From Polaribacter irgensii 23-P (GTDB lineage: Bacteria; Bacteroidota; Bacteroidia; Flavobacteriales; Flavobacteriaceae), in NCBI RefSeq assembly GCF_000153225.1, contig NZ_CH724148.1, forward strand, positions 314,640-378,639: a stretch of 64,000 bases of DNA, in the 5' to 3' direction. Below are positions 18,675 through 27,357 of this stretch, piece by piece. A program made the position numbers and the translations under genes. Numbering within the stretch: the first letter of the stretch is position 1; each line of letters opens with the position of its first letter. Below the pieces are notes generated by a model. It had not been told where the DNA came from. It worked only from the letters and a program-made list of their open reading frames with translations, and did not search any database.

Positions 18675-20690
18675 CTATGATAATTTTAAAGTAATCGTTT
18701 TTCCTTTTATTAATTCCGCTCCCTTTTCCAAGGATTGATATTGCACTTTACCAACACCAGAAATTTTCACTTTTAAACCAATATTTTCTAATAGTGACAC
18801 TGCATCCATCCCAGACATCCCCTTAACATTAGGTATTGAATTGTCGTATTCCTCTAGACTATCTTCATATTCAAAATATGCTTTCTCTATTTCAACAAAC
18901 CTTGCCTTTTCACTTACAACCTCACTATCTAAAGGAGTTGTTGTGTATATTTTTTGGGCAATTTCTTTAAATACTGGCGCTGCAACGGTGGCTCCATAAT
19001 ACCCTTTTTCTTTCTTGGGATCGTGAATAACCACGATACAAGAATACTTCGGATTGTCTGCGGGAAAAAACCCAGCAAAAGAAGCAACGTAACGCTTGTT
19101 AGAATAGCCCGCAGCCACTTTTTCACCATTTTTATCAATGTGTTTTGGAAGGTATTTTTTGGCAGTTCCTGTTTTTCCTGCCATAGAAAAATTGGAAGAA
19201 TAAATATTACTTGCCGTTCCTCGAACTACTACATTTTCCAATACCTTTCTCACTTTTCTCAATGCAGTCTCCGAGGCAATTTTCGGATTTACAATAACGG
19301 TCTTAAAAAGCCTTTCCGTTGCGTCCTGCCTTCTTAATTCTTTTATAAAACGAGGCTTCACCATTATTCCATTATTTGCAATAGCATTATAAAACATAAG
19401 TATTTGCATGGGAGTCACTGAAATCCCATAACCCCAAGACATCCATTCTAACGAGATTTTATTCCATCTTTTATCTGAGGGTACGGGTACTATTGGTATT
19501 CCCTCACCCTTGATTTCAAAACCGATTGGTTCTGTGAATCCATACGCCTCTATTTTCTTGATAAATTTCTCAGGTTGATGATCGTACTGCTTTTTAATTA
19601 ATTTCACAATTCCTACATTAGAAGAAACCTCTAACACTCTCGCAGCAGATATCTTACCGTACCCCCCTTGATGCGAGTCTTCAACCTTTGAACCATGAAT
19701 ATAAATCCTGCCTTTTTCAGTATCTACAACGGTAGCGGTATCAATCAACTGATCATCTAAAGCGGCCATTAAACTTGCTACTTTAAAAGTCGAACCTGGC
19801 TCATGACTTTCCCAAACAGCATAGTTTCGTTTTTCGTAGTACGTACCTTTTTTAGTTCTTCCTAAATTGGAGATTGCTTTGATTTCTCCAGATGCTGTCT
19901 CCATCACAACTGCACAACCGTGTTCTGCATCAAAATATTCCAACTGACTCAACAAGGCATGGTGTGTAATGTCTTGAATATTCACATCGATGGTCGTAAT
20001 GATATCATGTCCATCAATGGGTTCTTTTTCATTGTAATCTGCAATTGGTTTCCATTGGTTTTTAGCAATTTTCTGCTCCCATCTCAATCCGTTTTCACCT
20101 TTCATATATGCTGCAAATGCCCCTTCAATTCCAGCTCCACCTCTAAAATCATCATACCCAATTGTGCGCTCTGCTATTTTCCCGATAGGATGCGCTCTTT
20201 CCGTGCGCTGCTTTGCGATAAACCCTCCTTTATAAACCCCGAGGTTAAAAATTGGGAACTCTCTCATCTTGAGATAATCTGTATATCCTATGTTTCTTGT
20301 AATTAAAAAATAGCGTCTTTTTTTATTCTTGGCCCTTCTTAAAGTTTTTTCATAGTAGCTTGCCGAAGACCCTAGCATCCTTGAAAGCTCAACGGACAAC
20401 CCTTTAACATGCTTTTCAAAAATGGCCTCATCTACAGTGACTAAGTCCATGAAAATATTGAATTTAGACATGGATGTTGCCAACAAATTACCGTCTGCTG
20501 CATATACGTTTCCTTTGTTTGCGTATATTGTATCTTGTCTAATTGTCAGTTCTGTTGCTAATTTCCTGTAAGTATCCCCCTGGACATACTGGAGATTGAT
20601 CACTCTAAAAATTATTGCCAATAAAAAAAACGTCATAAAAACCGCTACCAAGTAGAATTTAGTAAGAATGTTTTTCTTCTGAGTTGCCAA
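18675..20690 (-). CDS. ftsI: Penicillin-binding protein FtsI (class B PBP, septal transpeptidase) with PASTA domain
   Basis: A 671-residue bitopic transpeptidase that cross-links septal peptidoglycan. One N-terminal transmembrane helix (about 10-29) is followed by the PBP dimerisation/pedestal domain and the transpeptidase domain, with Ser300 in STFK, SSN at 356-358 and KTG at 506-508. Residues ~610-671 form a single PASTA domain (IPNVKGMSGMDAVSLLEN...), common in Bacteroidota FtsI but absent from E. coli. The start is TTG at 20688-20690. It sits between ftsL and murE and should partner FtsW. Confidence 0.97.
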   Translation of the reverse strand: MATQKKNILTKFYLVAVFMTFFLLAIIFRVINLQYVQGDTYRKLATELTIRQDTIYANKGNVYAADGNLLATSMSKFNIFMDLVTVDEAIFEKHVKGLSVELSRMLGSSASYYEKTLRRAKNKKRRYFLITRNIGYTDYLKMREFPIFNLGVYKGGFIAKQRTERAHPIGKIAERTIGYDDFRGGAGIEGAFAAYMKGENGLRWEQKIAKNQWKPIADYNEKEPIDGHDIITTIDVNIQDITHHALLSQLEYFDAEHGCAVVMETASGEIKAISNLGRTKKGTYYEKRNYAVWESHEPGSTFKVASLMAALDDQLIDTATVVDTEKGRIYIHGSKVEDSHQGGYGKISAARVLEVSSNVGIVKLIKKQYDHQPEKFIKKIEAYGFTEPIGFEIKGEGIPIVPVPSDKRWNKISLEWMSWGYGISVTPMQILMFYNAIANNGIMVKPRFIKELRRQDATERLFKTVIVNPKIASETALRKVRKVLENVVVRGTASNIYSSNFSMAGKTGTAKKYLPKHIDKNGEKVAAGYSNKRYVASFAGFFPADNPKYSCIVVIHDPKKEKGYYGATVAAPVFKEIAQKIYTTTPLDSEVVSEKARFVEIEKAYFEYEDSLEEYDNSIPNVKGMSGMDAVSLLENIGLKVKISGVGKVQYQSLEKGAELIKGKTITLKLS

Positions 20691-20701
20691 TGTTTCTTAT
20701 T

Positions 20702-21022
20702 TTAATTCGTTATTTTTATTTTCTTCGGAGGAGTCTGAGAAGGCAGCAATCCTCTTAATTTTGCTTTCGCTCTGATATTCGACTCCATTTTCATTCGCAT
20801 CAAAATAGTACCAGTATCCACATATTCTGCTCTCAGCTCCCTTTTCAACTTATTTAATTCTGAAATTGCAATTACTTTTCTGTCTGAATTGTGAGCACTA
20901 GAGATCATAATTAAAAGCAAGCCTACTACAAAAATGAAAACACGCCAATTTTTAAAAGCAGATTCATCTGTAAGGAAACTTCCTCTCAGAAAACCATACA
21001 CTCCTTTTTTAATTTTAGACAT
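20702..21022 (-). CDS. ftsL: FtsL-like division protein
   Basis: A 106-residue bitopic protein with a basic cytoplasmic N-terminus, one hydrophobic segment (about 28-42, VFIFVVGLLLIMISS) and a short extracytoplasmic helical region (ISELNKLKRELRAEYVDT) that could form the coiled coil of the FtsQ-FtsL-FtsB complex. Sequence similarity across FtsL proteins is minimal; the call rests on topology, size and its invariant place between rsmH and ftsI. It lies 1 bp after the rsmH stop. Confidence 0.85.
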   Translation of the reverse strand: MSKIKKGVYGFLRGSFLTDESAFKNWRVFIFVVGLLLIMISSAHNSDRKVIAISELNKLKRELRAEYVDTGTILMRMKMESNIRAKAKLRGLLPSQTPPKKIKITN

Positions 21023-21023
21023 T

Positions 21024-21923
21024 TTACTTTTTTAAAGTTGCGATTCTTAATTTAGCACTGCGGGCCCTGTTATTTACTTTAACCTCCTTGGCATCGGGTA
21101 CTATTAATTTCCCTACTTTTTGCATGGGAACCTCTATATTTCCAAAAAAATCTTTTTCTGGCTCACCTATAAAAAGGCCTGTTCTAATAAATCTTTTCAC
21201 CAGTCTATCTTCTAAAGAATGGTAAGAAATAACGCTCAACCTTCCTTTCTCTTTTAACAAGTTTGGTGTTTGCAACAAAAACTCTTTCAACACCTCTAAT
21301 TCTTCATTTACTTCAATTCTTACAGCTTGAAATATCTGCGCTAATATTTTGTGTTCTACAGCATTTGGCAAATACTTCTGAAGTGCCTCTTTTAATTGGA
21401 AACTTGTTTCTATTTTCTCTTCTTGTCTTTTCTCTACAATGGTTTTTGCAATATTTCTAGAGTTTCTTAATTCTCCGTACAAAAACAAAATTTCTGCTAA
21501 TTTTTCTTCTGAGTACGTACCAATAACCTCCTTGGCAGAAACTTTAGATTTCTGATTCATCCGCATATCTAAGTCACCGTCAAAACGGGTAGAAAAACCT
21601 CTATCAGCCTCGTCAAATTGATGAGAAGAAACTCCTAAATCAGCTAAAATACCATCTACTTTTTTTACTCCGTGAAATCTTAGAAACCTTGAGATATATC
21701 TAAAATTTTCTGGAATTAAAGTAAAACGAGCATCCTCAATTATATTTTCTAAAGCATCGGGGTCTTGATCAAAACCAAACAGTCTTCCCGAATCACCAAG
21801 ACGACTTAGAATTTCTTTAGAATGACCACCACCACCAAAAGTAACATCTACATAAATGCCATTTTCTTTGATCGCTAAAGCATCAACACTTTCTTTTAAT
21901 AAAACTGGACTATGATATTTCAT
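21024..21923 (-). CDS. rsmH: 16S rRNA (cytosine(1402)-N(4))-methyltransferase
   Basis: A 299-residue SAM-dependent methyltransferase that modifies C1402 of 16S rRNA in the P site. The N-terminus YHSPVLLKESVDAL, the SAM loop VDVTFGGGGHS, ILADLGVSSHQFD and the C-terminal NNRARSAKLRIA are all strong RsmH signatures. Its start overlaps the 3' end of mraZ by 14 bp, the usual arrangement at the head of the dcw cluster, where both genes share one promoter. Confidence 0.97.
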   Translation of the reverse strand: MKYHSPVLLKESVDALAIKENGIYVDVTFGGGGHSKEILSRLGDSGRLFGFDQDPDALENIIEDARFTLIPENFRYISRFLRFHGVKKVDGILADLGVSSHQFDEADRGFSTRFDGDLDMRMNQKSKVSAKEVIGTYSEEKLAEILFLYGELRNSRNIAKTIVEKRQEEKIETSFQLKEALQKYLPNAVEHKILAQIFQAVRIEVNEELEVLKEFLLQTPNLLKEKGRLSVISYHSLEDRLVKRFIRTGLFIGEPEKDFFGNIEVPMQKVGKLIVPDAKEVKVNNRARSAKLRIATLKK

Positions 21924-22377
21924 CGAATTCTGTATTTCCCATTACCTCCTCAGCCAATGCTGCAAAATCTAAAGCAGCAGCATCAATTGCTTTTTCGTAA
22001 TTATCTTTATCCCAAATCTCTATTATATTGACTGCAGAGGACAACACAACCTGTTTTTTAATCCCTGCAAAATCAGCTAAATCTTTAGGAATCAAAACTC
22101 GTCCTGCGGAGTCAAATTCAACTATTTTTACACCGGCAGTAAACCTTCTAATAAAGTCGTTATTCTTCTTAACAAACTTATTTAACTTGTTAATCTTACT
22201 CATTATTAGCTGCCACTCTTCCATAGAATACAATTCTAAACAAGGTTGAAAAACAGCTCTTTTTATGACAAACCCCTCATTTAAAACTGGTTGCAATTGC
22301 TTTTTAAGCGCAGATGCGAATAACACCCGGCCTTTAGCATCTGCTTTACATTCATATGTACCAATTAGATTTATCAC
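21910..22377 (-). CDS. mraZ: Transcriptional regulator MraZ
   Basis: A 155-residue protein with two SpoVT/AbrB-like (MraZ) repeats, one near the N-terminus (GTYECKADAKGRVLFASALKK) and the second around 85-135 (DSAGRVLIPKDLADFAGI). In other bacteria MraZ forms a ring that binds direct repeats in its own promoter and controls the dcw operon. The start is GTG at 22375-22377, giving the standard N-terminus MINLIGTYEC. Three phased GTGGT boxes lie 41-65 bp upstream of the start codon, which supports autoregulation. Confidence 0.96.
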   Translation of the reverse strand: MINLIGTYECKADAKGRVLFASALKKQLQPVLNEGFVIKRAVFQPCLELYSMEEWQLIMSKINKLNKFVKKNNDFIRRFTAGVKIVEFDSAGRVLIPKDLADFAGIKKQVVLSSAVNIIEIWDKDNYEKAIDAAALDFAALAEEVMGNTEFDEIS

Positions 22378-22399
22378 GAATAAACTATTTAATAGATAT

Positions 22400-22407
22400 C
22401 AAAAATA
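22400..22407 (-). promoter_or_regulatory. -7 promoter element for the dcw operon
   Basis: The minus strand reads TATTTTTG, a match to the Bacteroidota -7 consensus TAnnTTTG. It lies 23 bp upstream of the mraZ GTG, with transcription expected to start near 22395. The GTGGT boxes are just upstream of it. Confidence 0.65.
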
Positions 22408-22417
22408 TATAAATAAT

Positions 22418-22442
22418 ACCACTTTTTACCACATTTCACCAC
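22418..22442 (-). promoter_or_regulatory. Candidate MraZ-box operator: three GTGGT direct repeats
   Basis: On the minus strand GTGGT occurs three times with exact 10-bp spacing (plus-strand ACCAC at 22418-22422, 22428-22432 and 22438-22442). In E. coli and Mycoplasma, MraZ binds short G-rich pentamers separated by 5 bp, one per helical turn. The arrangement and location before mraZ match that pattern. Confidence 0.75.
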
Positions 22443-22548
22443 ATTGTTAATAAGTAAATGAATTCACTCTTAAAAAGGGGAGTTCACTGCCTTCAAATGC
22501 GCAGATAATGTGATCTACATAAAAGATATTTATGTTATAAAAAAGAAT

Positions 22549-22556
22549 TACATTTG
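22549..22556 (+). promoter_or_regulatory. -7 promoter element for the hydrolase-engB-rluA genes
   Basis: TACATTTG matches TAnnTTTG and lies 21 bp upstream of ATG 22578. It places the transcript start near 22561, which excludes the upstream in-frame TTG at 22554. Confidence 0.55.
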
Positions 22557-22577
22557 CGTTTAAGTAATCCGAATTTA

Positions 22578-23345
22578 ATGATGACTGATAAGTTAAAGAC
22601 TGAGGGGAAATTCACATATGCAGAGGCAGGAGAAGGTCCTCCTATTATTGTTTTACATGGCTTAATGGGGGCCTTAAGTAATTTTGAAGATACCTTTGAA
22701 CACTTCTCCAATAGTGGTTACCAGGTACTAATTCCTGAATTACCTTTGTATTCACTTCCATTGCTAAAAACTAATGTTAAGAATTTAGCTGATTTTTTAG
22801 TTGATTTTATTGAACTAAAGAAATTAGATAAAGTAATTCTGTTAGGGAATTCTTTAGGAGGACATATTGGTTTATACTTTACAAAACACCACCAAGAAAA
22901 AGTACAAGCTCTTATACTAACTGGCAGTTCTGGTCTGTATGAGAAAGCGATGGGTGATAGCTTTCCAAAACGAGGAAGCTATGAATACATCAAAGAAAAA
23001 ACACAAGGTGTCTTTTTCGACCCAGCAATAGGGACGAAAGAAATGGTTGATGATATTTTTAAAATTGTAAATGACCGAAGCTCCGTTATTAGAACTTTAG
23101 CTATTGCAAAAAGTGCTATTAGACATAATATGTCTGGTGACTTGCCGAAAATGAAACAACCTACCTGTTTAATTTGGGGAAGACAAGATGTTGTAACTCC
23201 CCCAGAAGTGGCTGTGGATTTTCATAAAATACTGCCAGATTCCGATCTCTTTTGGATTGACCAATGTGGGCACGCTGCTATGATGGAAAGACCTCAAGAA
23301 TTCAATACAATTCTTCACAACTGGTTGAAATCCAGAAATATATAA
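22578..23345 (+). CDS. Alpha/beta hydrolase
   Basis: A 255-residue alpha/beta-hydrolase fold protein without a signal peptide. HGLMG gives the oxyanion-hole region, GNSLGGH the nucleophile elbow (Ser), WGRQDVVTP the acid region, and CGHAAMMERP the catalytic His. The start is ATG 22578 or the ATG immediately after it, just downstream of a TACATTTG promoter element. It is followed 4 bp later by engB and then an RluA-type enzyme. Conserved linkage of this hydrolase with engB is common in flavobacteria, but substrate is unknown. Confidence 0.9.
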   Translation: MMTDKLKTEGKFTYAEAGEGPPIIVLHGLMGALSNFEDTFEHFSNSGYQVLIPELPLYSLPLLKTNVKNLADFLVDFIELKKLDKVILLGNSLGGHIGLYFTKHHQEKVQALILTGSSGLYEKAMGDSFPKRGSYEYIKEKTQGVFFDPAIGTKEMVDDIFKIVNDRSSVIRTLAIAKSAIRHNMSGDLPKMKQPTCLIWGRQDVVTPPEVAVDFHKILPDSDLFWIDQCGHAAMMERPQEFNTILHNWLKSRNI

Positions 23346-23349
23346 ATTA

Positions 23350-23961
23350 ATGAAAATTAAGTCGGCAGAATTTATAATGAGTAACAGCAATGTTATGAAA
23401 GCCCCCACCGAAAGAATGCCAGAATATGCTTTTATTGGACGTTCTAATGTGGGTAAATCTTCATTGATTAATATGCTAATGGAACGGAAAGACTTGGCTA
23501 AAATCTCTGGAAAGCCAGGAAAAACACAACTTATAAATCATTTTAAAATAAATGAGGAATGGTTCTTAGTCGATTTACCTGGCTATGGATACGCTTCAGT
23601 TTCAAAGAAGAAAAGAGTGATTTTCCAATATTTCATCGAAAATTACTTTAAAGAAAGAGAACAACTAGTTTGTACTTTTGTGCTTATTGATTCCAGACAC
23701 GATCCTCAAAAAATAGATTTAGACTTCATGCAATTTCTTGGTGAAAATCAAATACCCTTTTGTATTATTTTCACAAAAGCAGACAAATTAGGAAGCTCTA
23801 AATTAAACAAACAAATTACCTCCTACAAAAAGAAATTATTACAACATTGGGAAACGTTGCCCACATCCTTTCTAACCTCCTCTAACACTAGCTTGGGAAG
23901 AACAGAGTTTTTAAACTTCATTGACGGTGTAAATGAAGATGTTGCCAAAGATTTTAAATAA
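23350..23961 (+). CDS. engB: Ribosome biogenesis GTP-binding protein EngB/YsxC (YihA)
   Basis: A 203-residue TRAFAC GTPase needed for assembly of the large ribosomal subunit. The G1 motif GRSNVGKS is at residues 30-37, G3 DLPGYG at 75-80 and G4 TKAD at 142-145, with the family's KPGKTQ in the switch I region. The length is typical. It lies 4 bp after the hydrolase and 36 bp before the pseudouridine synthase, probably one transcript. Confidence 0.96.
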   Translation: MKIKSAEFIMSNSNVMKAPTERMPEYAFIGRSNVGKSSLINMLMERKDLAKISGKPGKTQLINHFKINEEWFLVDLPGYGYASVSKKKRVIFQYFIENYFKEREQLVCTFVLIDSRHDPQKIDLDFMQFLGENQIPFCIIFTKADKLGSSKLNKQITSYKKKLLQHWETLPTSFLTSSNTSLGRTEFLNFIDGVNEDVAKDFK

Positions 23962-23997
23962 GCATCGAACCAACACATCGTATTATTTAAGTATCCT

Positions 23998-24684
23998 ATG
24001 AACTCCACAAAAGAGAACTTACAAGTTTTATTTGAAGACAACCACATTATTATTATAAATAAAAGAGCTGGTGATATTACGCAGGGTGACAAAACCGGCG
24101 ACAAGCCTTTAAGTGATGTGATCAAAGAATACATAAAAGAAAAATACAACAAACCTGGCGAAGTTTTTATCGGTACCGTTCACAGATTAGACAGACCTAC
24201 TTCTGGTATTGTAATTTTTGCAAGAACCTCTAAAGCATTGACCCGTCTGAATAAAATGCTACGGGACAAAGTTATTGATAAAACCTATTGGGCACTTGTA
24301 AAAAATGCACCGATTAAAGCCACTGACACGATTACAAACTTCTTAAAAAAAGACACAAAAAAGAATAAATCTTTTGTGTACAAGAAAGAGATCGAAGGGT
24401 GTAAAAAAGCAGTTTTACACTACAAAATTCTTCAAAAGCTAGAAAGTTATTGTTTGCTCGAAATAGACTTAGAAACCGGCCGACACCACCAAATTAGAAC
24501 CCAGTTGTCACATATTGGAAGTGTGATCAAGGGCGATTTGAAGTATGGAGCTTCGCGATCAAACAAAGACGGAAGCATAAGTTTACATGCTCGTAAAATA
24601 AAATTCACGCACCCCGTTTCTAAAGAAGAAATAGCAATTACTGCGCCCACTCCAAAAGATATCATTTGGAATGCATGCCGCTAA
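23998..24684 (+). CDS. RluA family rRNA/tRNA pseudouridine synthase
   Basis: A 228-residue pseudouridine synthase. The catalytic block GTVHRLDRPTSGIVIFARTSKA has the conserved Asp, and the later ETGRHHQIRTQLSHIG segment is the second family motif. It lacks an N-terminal S4 domain and is short, as in the RluA/RluC-like proteins of this phylum. The exact RNA target cannot be told from sequence. Its stop is 2 bp from the stop of the convergent adenine deaminase gene. Confidence 0.93.
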   Translation: MNSTKENLQVLFEDNHIIIINKRAGDITQGDKTGDKPLSDVIKEYIKEKYNKPGEVFIGTVHRLDRPTSGIVIFARTSKALTRLNKMLRDKVIDKTYWALVKNAPIKATDTITNFLKKDTKKNKSFVYKKEIEGCKKAVLHYKILQKLESYCLLEIDLETGRHHQIRTQLSHIGSVIKGDLKYGASRSNKDGSISLHARKIKFTHPVSKEEIAITAPTPKDIIWNACR

Positions 24685-24686
24685 AC

Positions 24687-26309
24687 CTACTTTACTTCTA
24701 AAGAGGTGAATCGAAAAGTAGTTCCATCAAACAATCCCTTGTCTGATAATTTTAAAGCAGGAATCACTAACAATGCCATAAAGGATAAACTCATAAAGGG
24801 CGCACTTAAAGTGCTTCCCATTTGTTTTGCCATTTTATCTAAATCAGCATAAGCCCTCCCTATTTCTTGTGCCGACAAATCAGACATAATCCCAGCGACG
24901 GGTAATGAAACTATTTTTTCTTCAGATGCGTTTACAGCGCAAATACCGCCCCTATTTTCTATAATTAAATTTACCGCTCGACAAATGTCAGCGTCAGAAA
25001 CTCCCACGGAAATGATATTATGAGAATCGTGCCCAACAGAGCTTGCAATAGCACCCTCCTTGAACCCAAAATTTTTAATGAATGCAATCGCAGGAACTTC
25101 ATTTTTATACCGATTTACAACGGTCATTTTTAAAATATCAGCACGTGTATTTGACACCAAATTACCCGCTATAATTTTAGAATTCACTTCGATTTGGTTG
25201 GTCACCAAAGCACCATCTAAAGCTTCAATAACTTTAATTTTTTTCGACGACGATTCCAACCTAAAATCAGCAACCTCCTTTTTATCAGTATTAAAGTTGT
25301 TTAGTATTTCAAAAGGAACAGATGCTACAAAACTTACACCGTTTTTAGCCACCAAAACACCATTAATATAGGTTTCTAAAACCTTAAAATTTTCTAGATT
25401 TTCCACTACTATAAAATCTGCAGCGGCTCCTTGCTCCAGCAAGCCAACCTCTAAATTGTAATGCTCCACTGGATTTATACACGCTGCTTGTAAGACTTTA
25501 AAAACATCGATTCCCTTTGCCACAGCTCTTGCACATAGCTGATTTATATGACCTACTAAAAGATCATCTGGATGCTTGTCATCTGAACAAAACATCATGT
25601 TCTCAAAATACTCTGGTAATAGATCAATTAGCGCTTCAAAGTTCTTTGCAGCACTCCCTTCTCGCACTAATATTTTCATTCCTTTCTGCAACTTTTCCAG
25701 GGCTTCTGCTGCAGTAAAACATTCATGGTCTGTAGAAATCCCTGCAGCAATGTATTTCGTCACATCTTCTCCTCTCAATCCTGGAGCATGACCATCGATG
25801 GGTTTATTATTGTCTTTTGCGTGTTGTATTTTTTTAAGCACCTCTTCATCGTCAAATAAAACCCCGGGATAATTCATCATTTCTGCGAGATATTTAATAT
25901 CGGGATTTTTCATCATCCATTTAATATCCTCAGAATCTATAATTGCACCCGCACTTTCAAATGAGGTTGCAGGAACACAACTTGGTGCACCAAAATTAAA
26001 TTTTAACGGGACTTTTTTTCCGTTTTCGATCATAAATTCTACACCCCGAATACCCAATACATTTGCAATTTCATGCGGATCTGAAACGGTAGCAACCGTG
26101 CCGTGAATTACCGCAATTTTCGCAAATTCTGAAGGCACCAACATTGAGCTTTCTATGTGAATGTGAGCATCTACAAAACCTGGTAAAATAAAATGATTAA
26201 CTGCGTGCGACGCTTCTCGAATTGCTACAATCTTTCCATCTTCAACAACGACTTCACCTTTATAAATTCGTTTTTGTAAGATGTCGACAATATTCCCCTG
26301 TACAATCAT
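24687..26309 (-). CDS. ade: Adenine deaminase
   Basis: A 540-residue amidohydrolase that converts adenine to hypoxanthine and ammonia in purine salvage. The metal-binding motif [14 protein letters not shown], followed by [14 protein letters not shown], and SDDKHPDDL in the second half of the barrel are specific to the Ade/AdeC family. The C-terminal domain includes SVGHDSHNI, also diagnostic. A TAAATTTG promoter element lies 20-27 bp upstream of the start. It is a single-gene unit facing the RluA gene. Confidence 0.96.
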   Translation of the reverse strand: MIVQGNIVDILQKRIYKGEVVVEDGKIVAIREASHAVNHFILPGFVDAHIHIESSMLVPSEFAKIAVIHGTVATVSDPHEIANVLGIRGVEFMIENGKKVPLKFNFGAPSCVPATSFESAGAIIDSEDIKWMMKNPDIKYLAEMMNYPGVLFDDEEVLKKIQHAKDNNKPIDGHAPGLRGEDVTKYIAAGISTDHECFTAAEALEKLQKGMKILVREGSAAKNFEALIDLLPEYFENMMFCSDDKHPDDLLVGHINQLCARAVAKGIDVFKVLQAACINPVEHYNLEVGLLEQGAAADFIVVENLENFKVLETYINGVLVAKNGVSFVASVPFEILNNFNTDKKEVADFRLESSSKKIKVIEALDGALVTNQIEVNSKIIAGNLVSNTRADILKMTVVNRYKNEVPAIAFIKNFGFKEGAIASSVGHDSHNIISVGVSDADICRAVNLIIENRGGICAVNASEEKIVSLPVAGIMSDLSAQEIGRAYADLDKMAKQMGSTLSAPFMSLSFMALLVIPALKLSDKGLFDGTTFRFTSLEVK

Positions 26310-26328
26310 TTTTTAAAATTATTTACTA

Positions 26329-26336
26329 CAAATTTA
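26329..26336 (-). promoter_or_regulatory. -7 promoter element for ade
   Basis: The minus strand reads TAAATTTG, matching TAnnTTTG, 19 bp before the ade ATG. Confidence 0.5.
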
Positions 26337-26361
26337 CAAAGAATAAAAGGCGCTTTATACT

Positions 26362-26910
26362 TTATAACGGATAGATTACCTGATGCAAAGGAATATCAAA
26401 ATCATCGATATCTTCTATTTCTTGAATAGGTGTGAAAAAATTTAACCCGATGAATTTGGCATCCTCTCGACATTTTAATAAAAATCGATCATAAAACCCT
26501 TTGCCATATCCTACTCGATATTTTTTAGCATCAGAAATTAATAAAGGAATAAAAATCATATCTAAAACCGGTTCATAAGTCTGTTCTCCGTCTATAGGCT
26601 CCATAACACCAAATTTATTTAATTCTAATATGCTGTTCTCTTCTAAATAAAAGTGAGTCAAGGAGCTGTCTTTAAAATTACATTTACTCACCACAATCCT
26701 TTTATTTTTAGCTCTAAAATAAGCGATCAAAGGCGCTGTATCAATCTCTTTTAAAAGCTCTATAGAGAGAAAGAAATGAACATTTTTCACGGCAGAAATA
26801 TCCAAATCATACACTTGCTGGTACATATTCTCTTGCAGCTCCCTAATTTCTTCAAAAGACAAAGCTGCTCTTTTTTGTTTGTATATACGCCTGAGTTCTT
26901 GCTTGTTCAT
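26362..26910 (-). CDS. 5-formyltetrahydrofolate cyclo-ligase
   Basis: A 182-residue enzyme of one-carbon metabolism that converts 5-formyl-THF to 5,10-methenyl-THF using ATP. The C-terminal GYGKGFYDRFL motif is the family's signature and binds ATP phosphate; the basic N-terminus KQELRRIYKQKR contributes to nucleotide binding. Length is normal. It begins 1 bp after the stop of the MmcQ/YjbR gene and is probably co-transcribed with it. Confidence 0.94.
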   Translation of the reverse strand: MNKQELRRIYKQKRAALSFEEIRELQENMYQQVYDLDISAVKNVHFFLSIELLKEIDTAPLIAYFRAKNKRIVVSKCNFKDSSLTHFYLEENSILELNKFGVMEPIDGEQTYEPVLDMIFIPLLISDAKKYRVGYGKGFYDRFLLKCREDAKFIGLNFFTPIQEIEDIDDFDIPLHQVIYPL

Positions 26911-26911
26911 T

Positions 26912-27280
26912 TTACTTATTTTCTAATTCTATCTGCAACTTTTTCGTCAATCCGCTTACAACCAATTCATAAGAATGATTGATTAATTCTCCTACCAAAT
27001 CTTCAGAGACATCACTATTATTCATAGTAACCGTATTCCAAAGTCTTTTATTTGAGTGCCAACCAGGAACAATACCCTCAAATGCAGCGCGCAGCGTTAT
27101 CGCTTTGTCAGGATTACATTTTAAGTTTATTTTTTGCGCACCTTGTTCCCAAGCATCCAATCTTATAAGCACAAAAATTTTACCCATGACCTTAAAAACG
27201 AGGGTTACATCGTCAAAAGGAAAGTGCTCCGTAACTCCTTTTTTTGCAATACAAAAATCTCTTAACTCTTCAATATCCAT
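26912..27280 (-). CDS. MmcQ/YjbR family protein
   Basis: A 122-residue protein of the YjbR/MmcQ family, a small CyaY-like fold annotated as DNA-binding in E. coli. Visible family features are the early CIAKKGVTEHFPFDDVTLVFKV, MGKIFVL, INLKCNP and the VPGWHSNKRLWNTV block. It is cytosolic, with no signal peptide or membrane segment. It heads a two-gene unit with the cyclo-ligase, but no functional link is known. Biochemical role is not established. Confidence 0.9.
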   Translation of the reverse strand: MDIEELRDFCIAKKGVTEHFPFDDVTLVFKVMGKIFVLIRLDAWEQGAQKINLKCNPDKAITLRAAFEGIVPGWHSNKRLWNTVTMNNSDVSEDLVGELINHSYELVVSGLTKKLQIELENK

Positions 27281-27335
27281 AAAATCTTCGCGTTAAAAAG
27301 ATCATTTTTATATATTTAAAAGTATCTTTATCTAT

Positions 27336-27343
27336 CAAATTTA
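27336..27343 (-). promoter_or_regulatory. -7 promoter element for the mmcQ/yjbR-cyclo-ligase pair
   Basis: The minus strand reads TAAATTTG (TAnnTTTG), 55 bp upstream of the ATG at 27280. Confidence 0.45.
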
Positions 27344-27357
27344 CAATTATTATTTAA

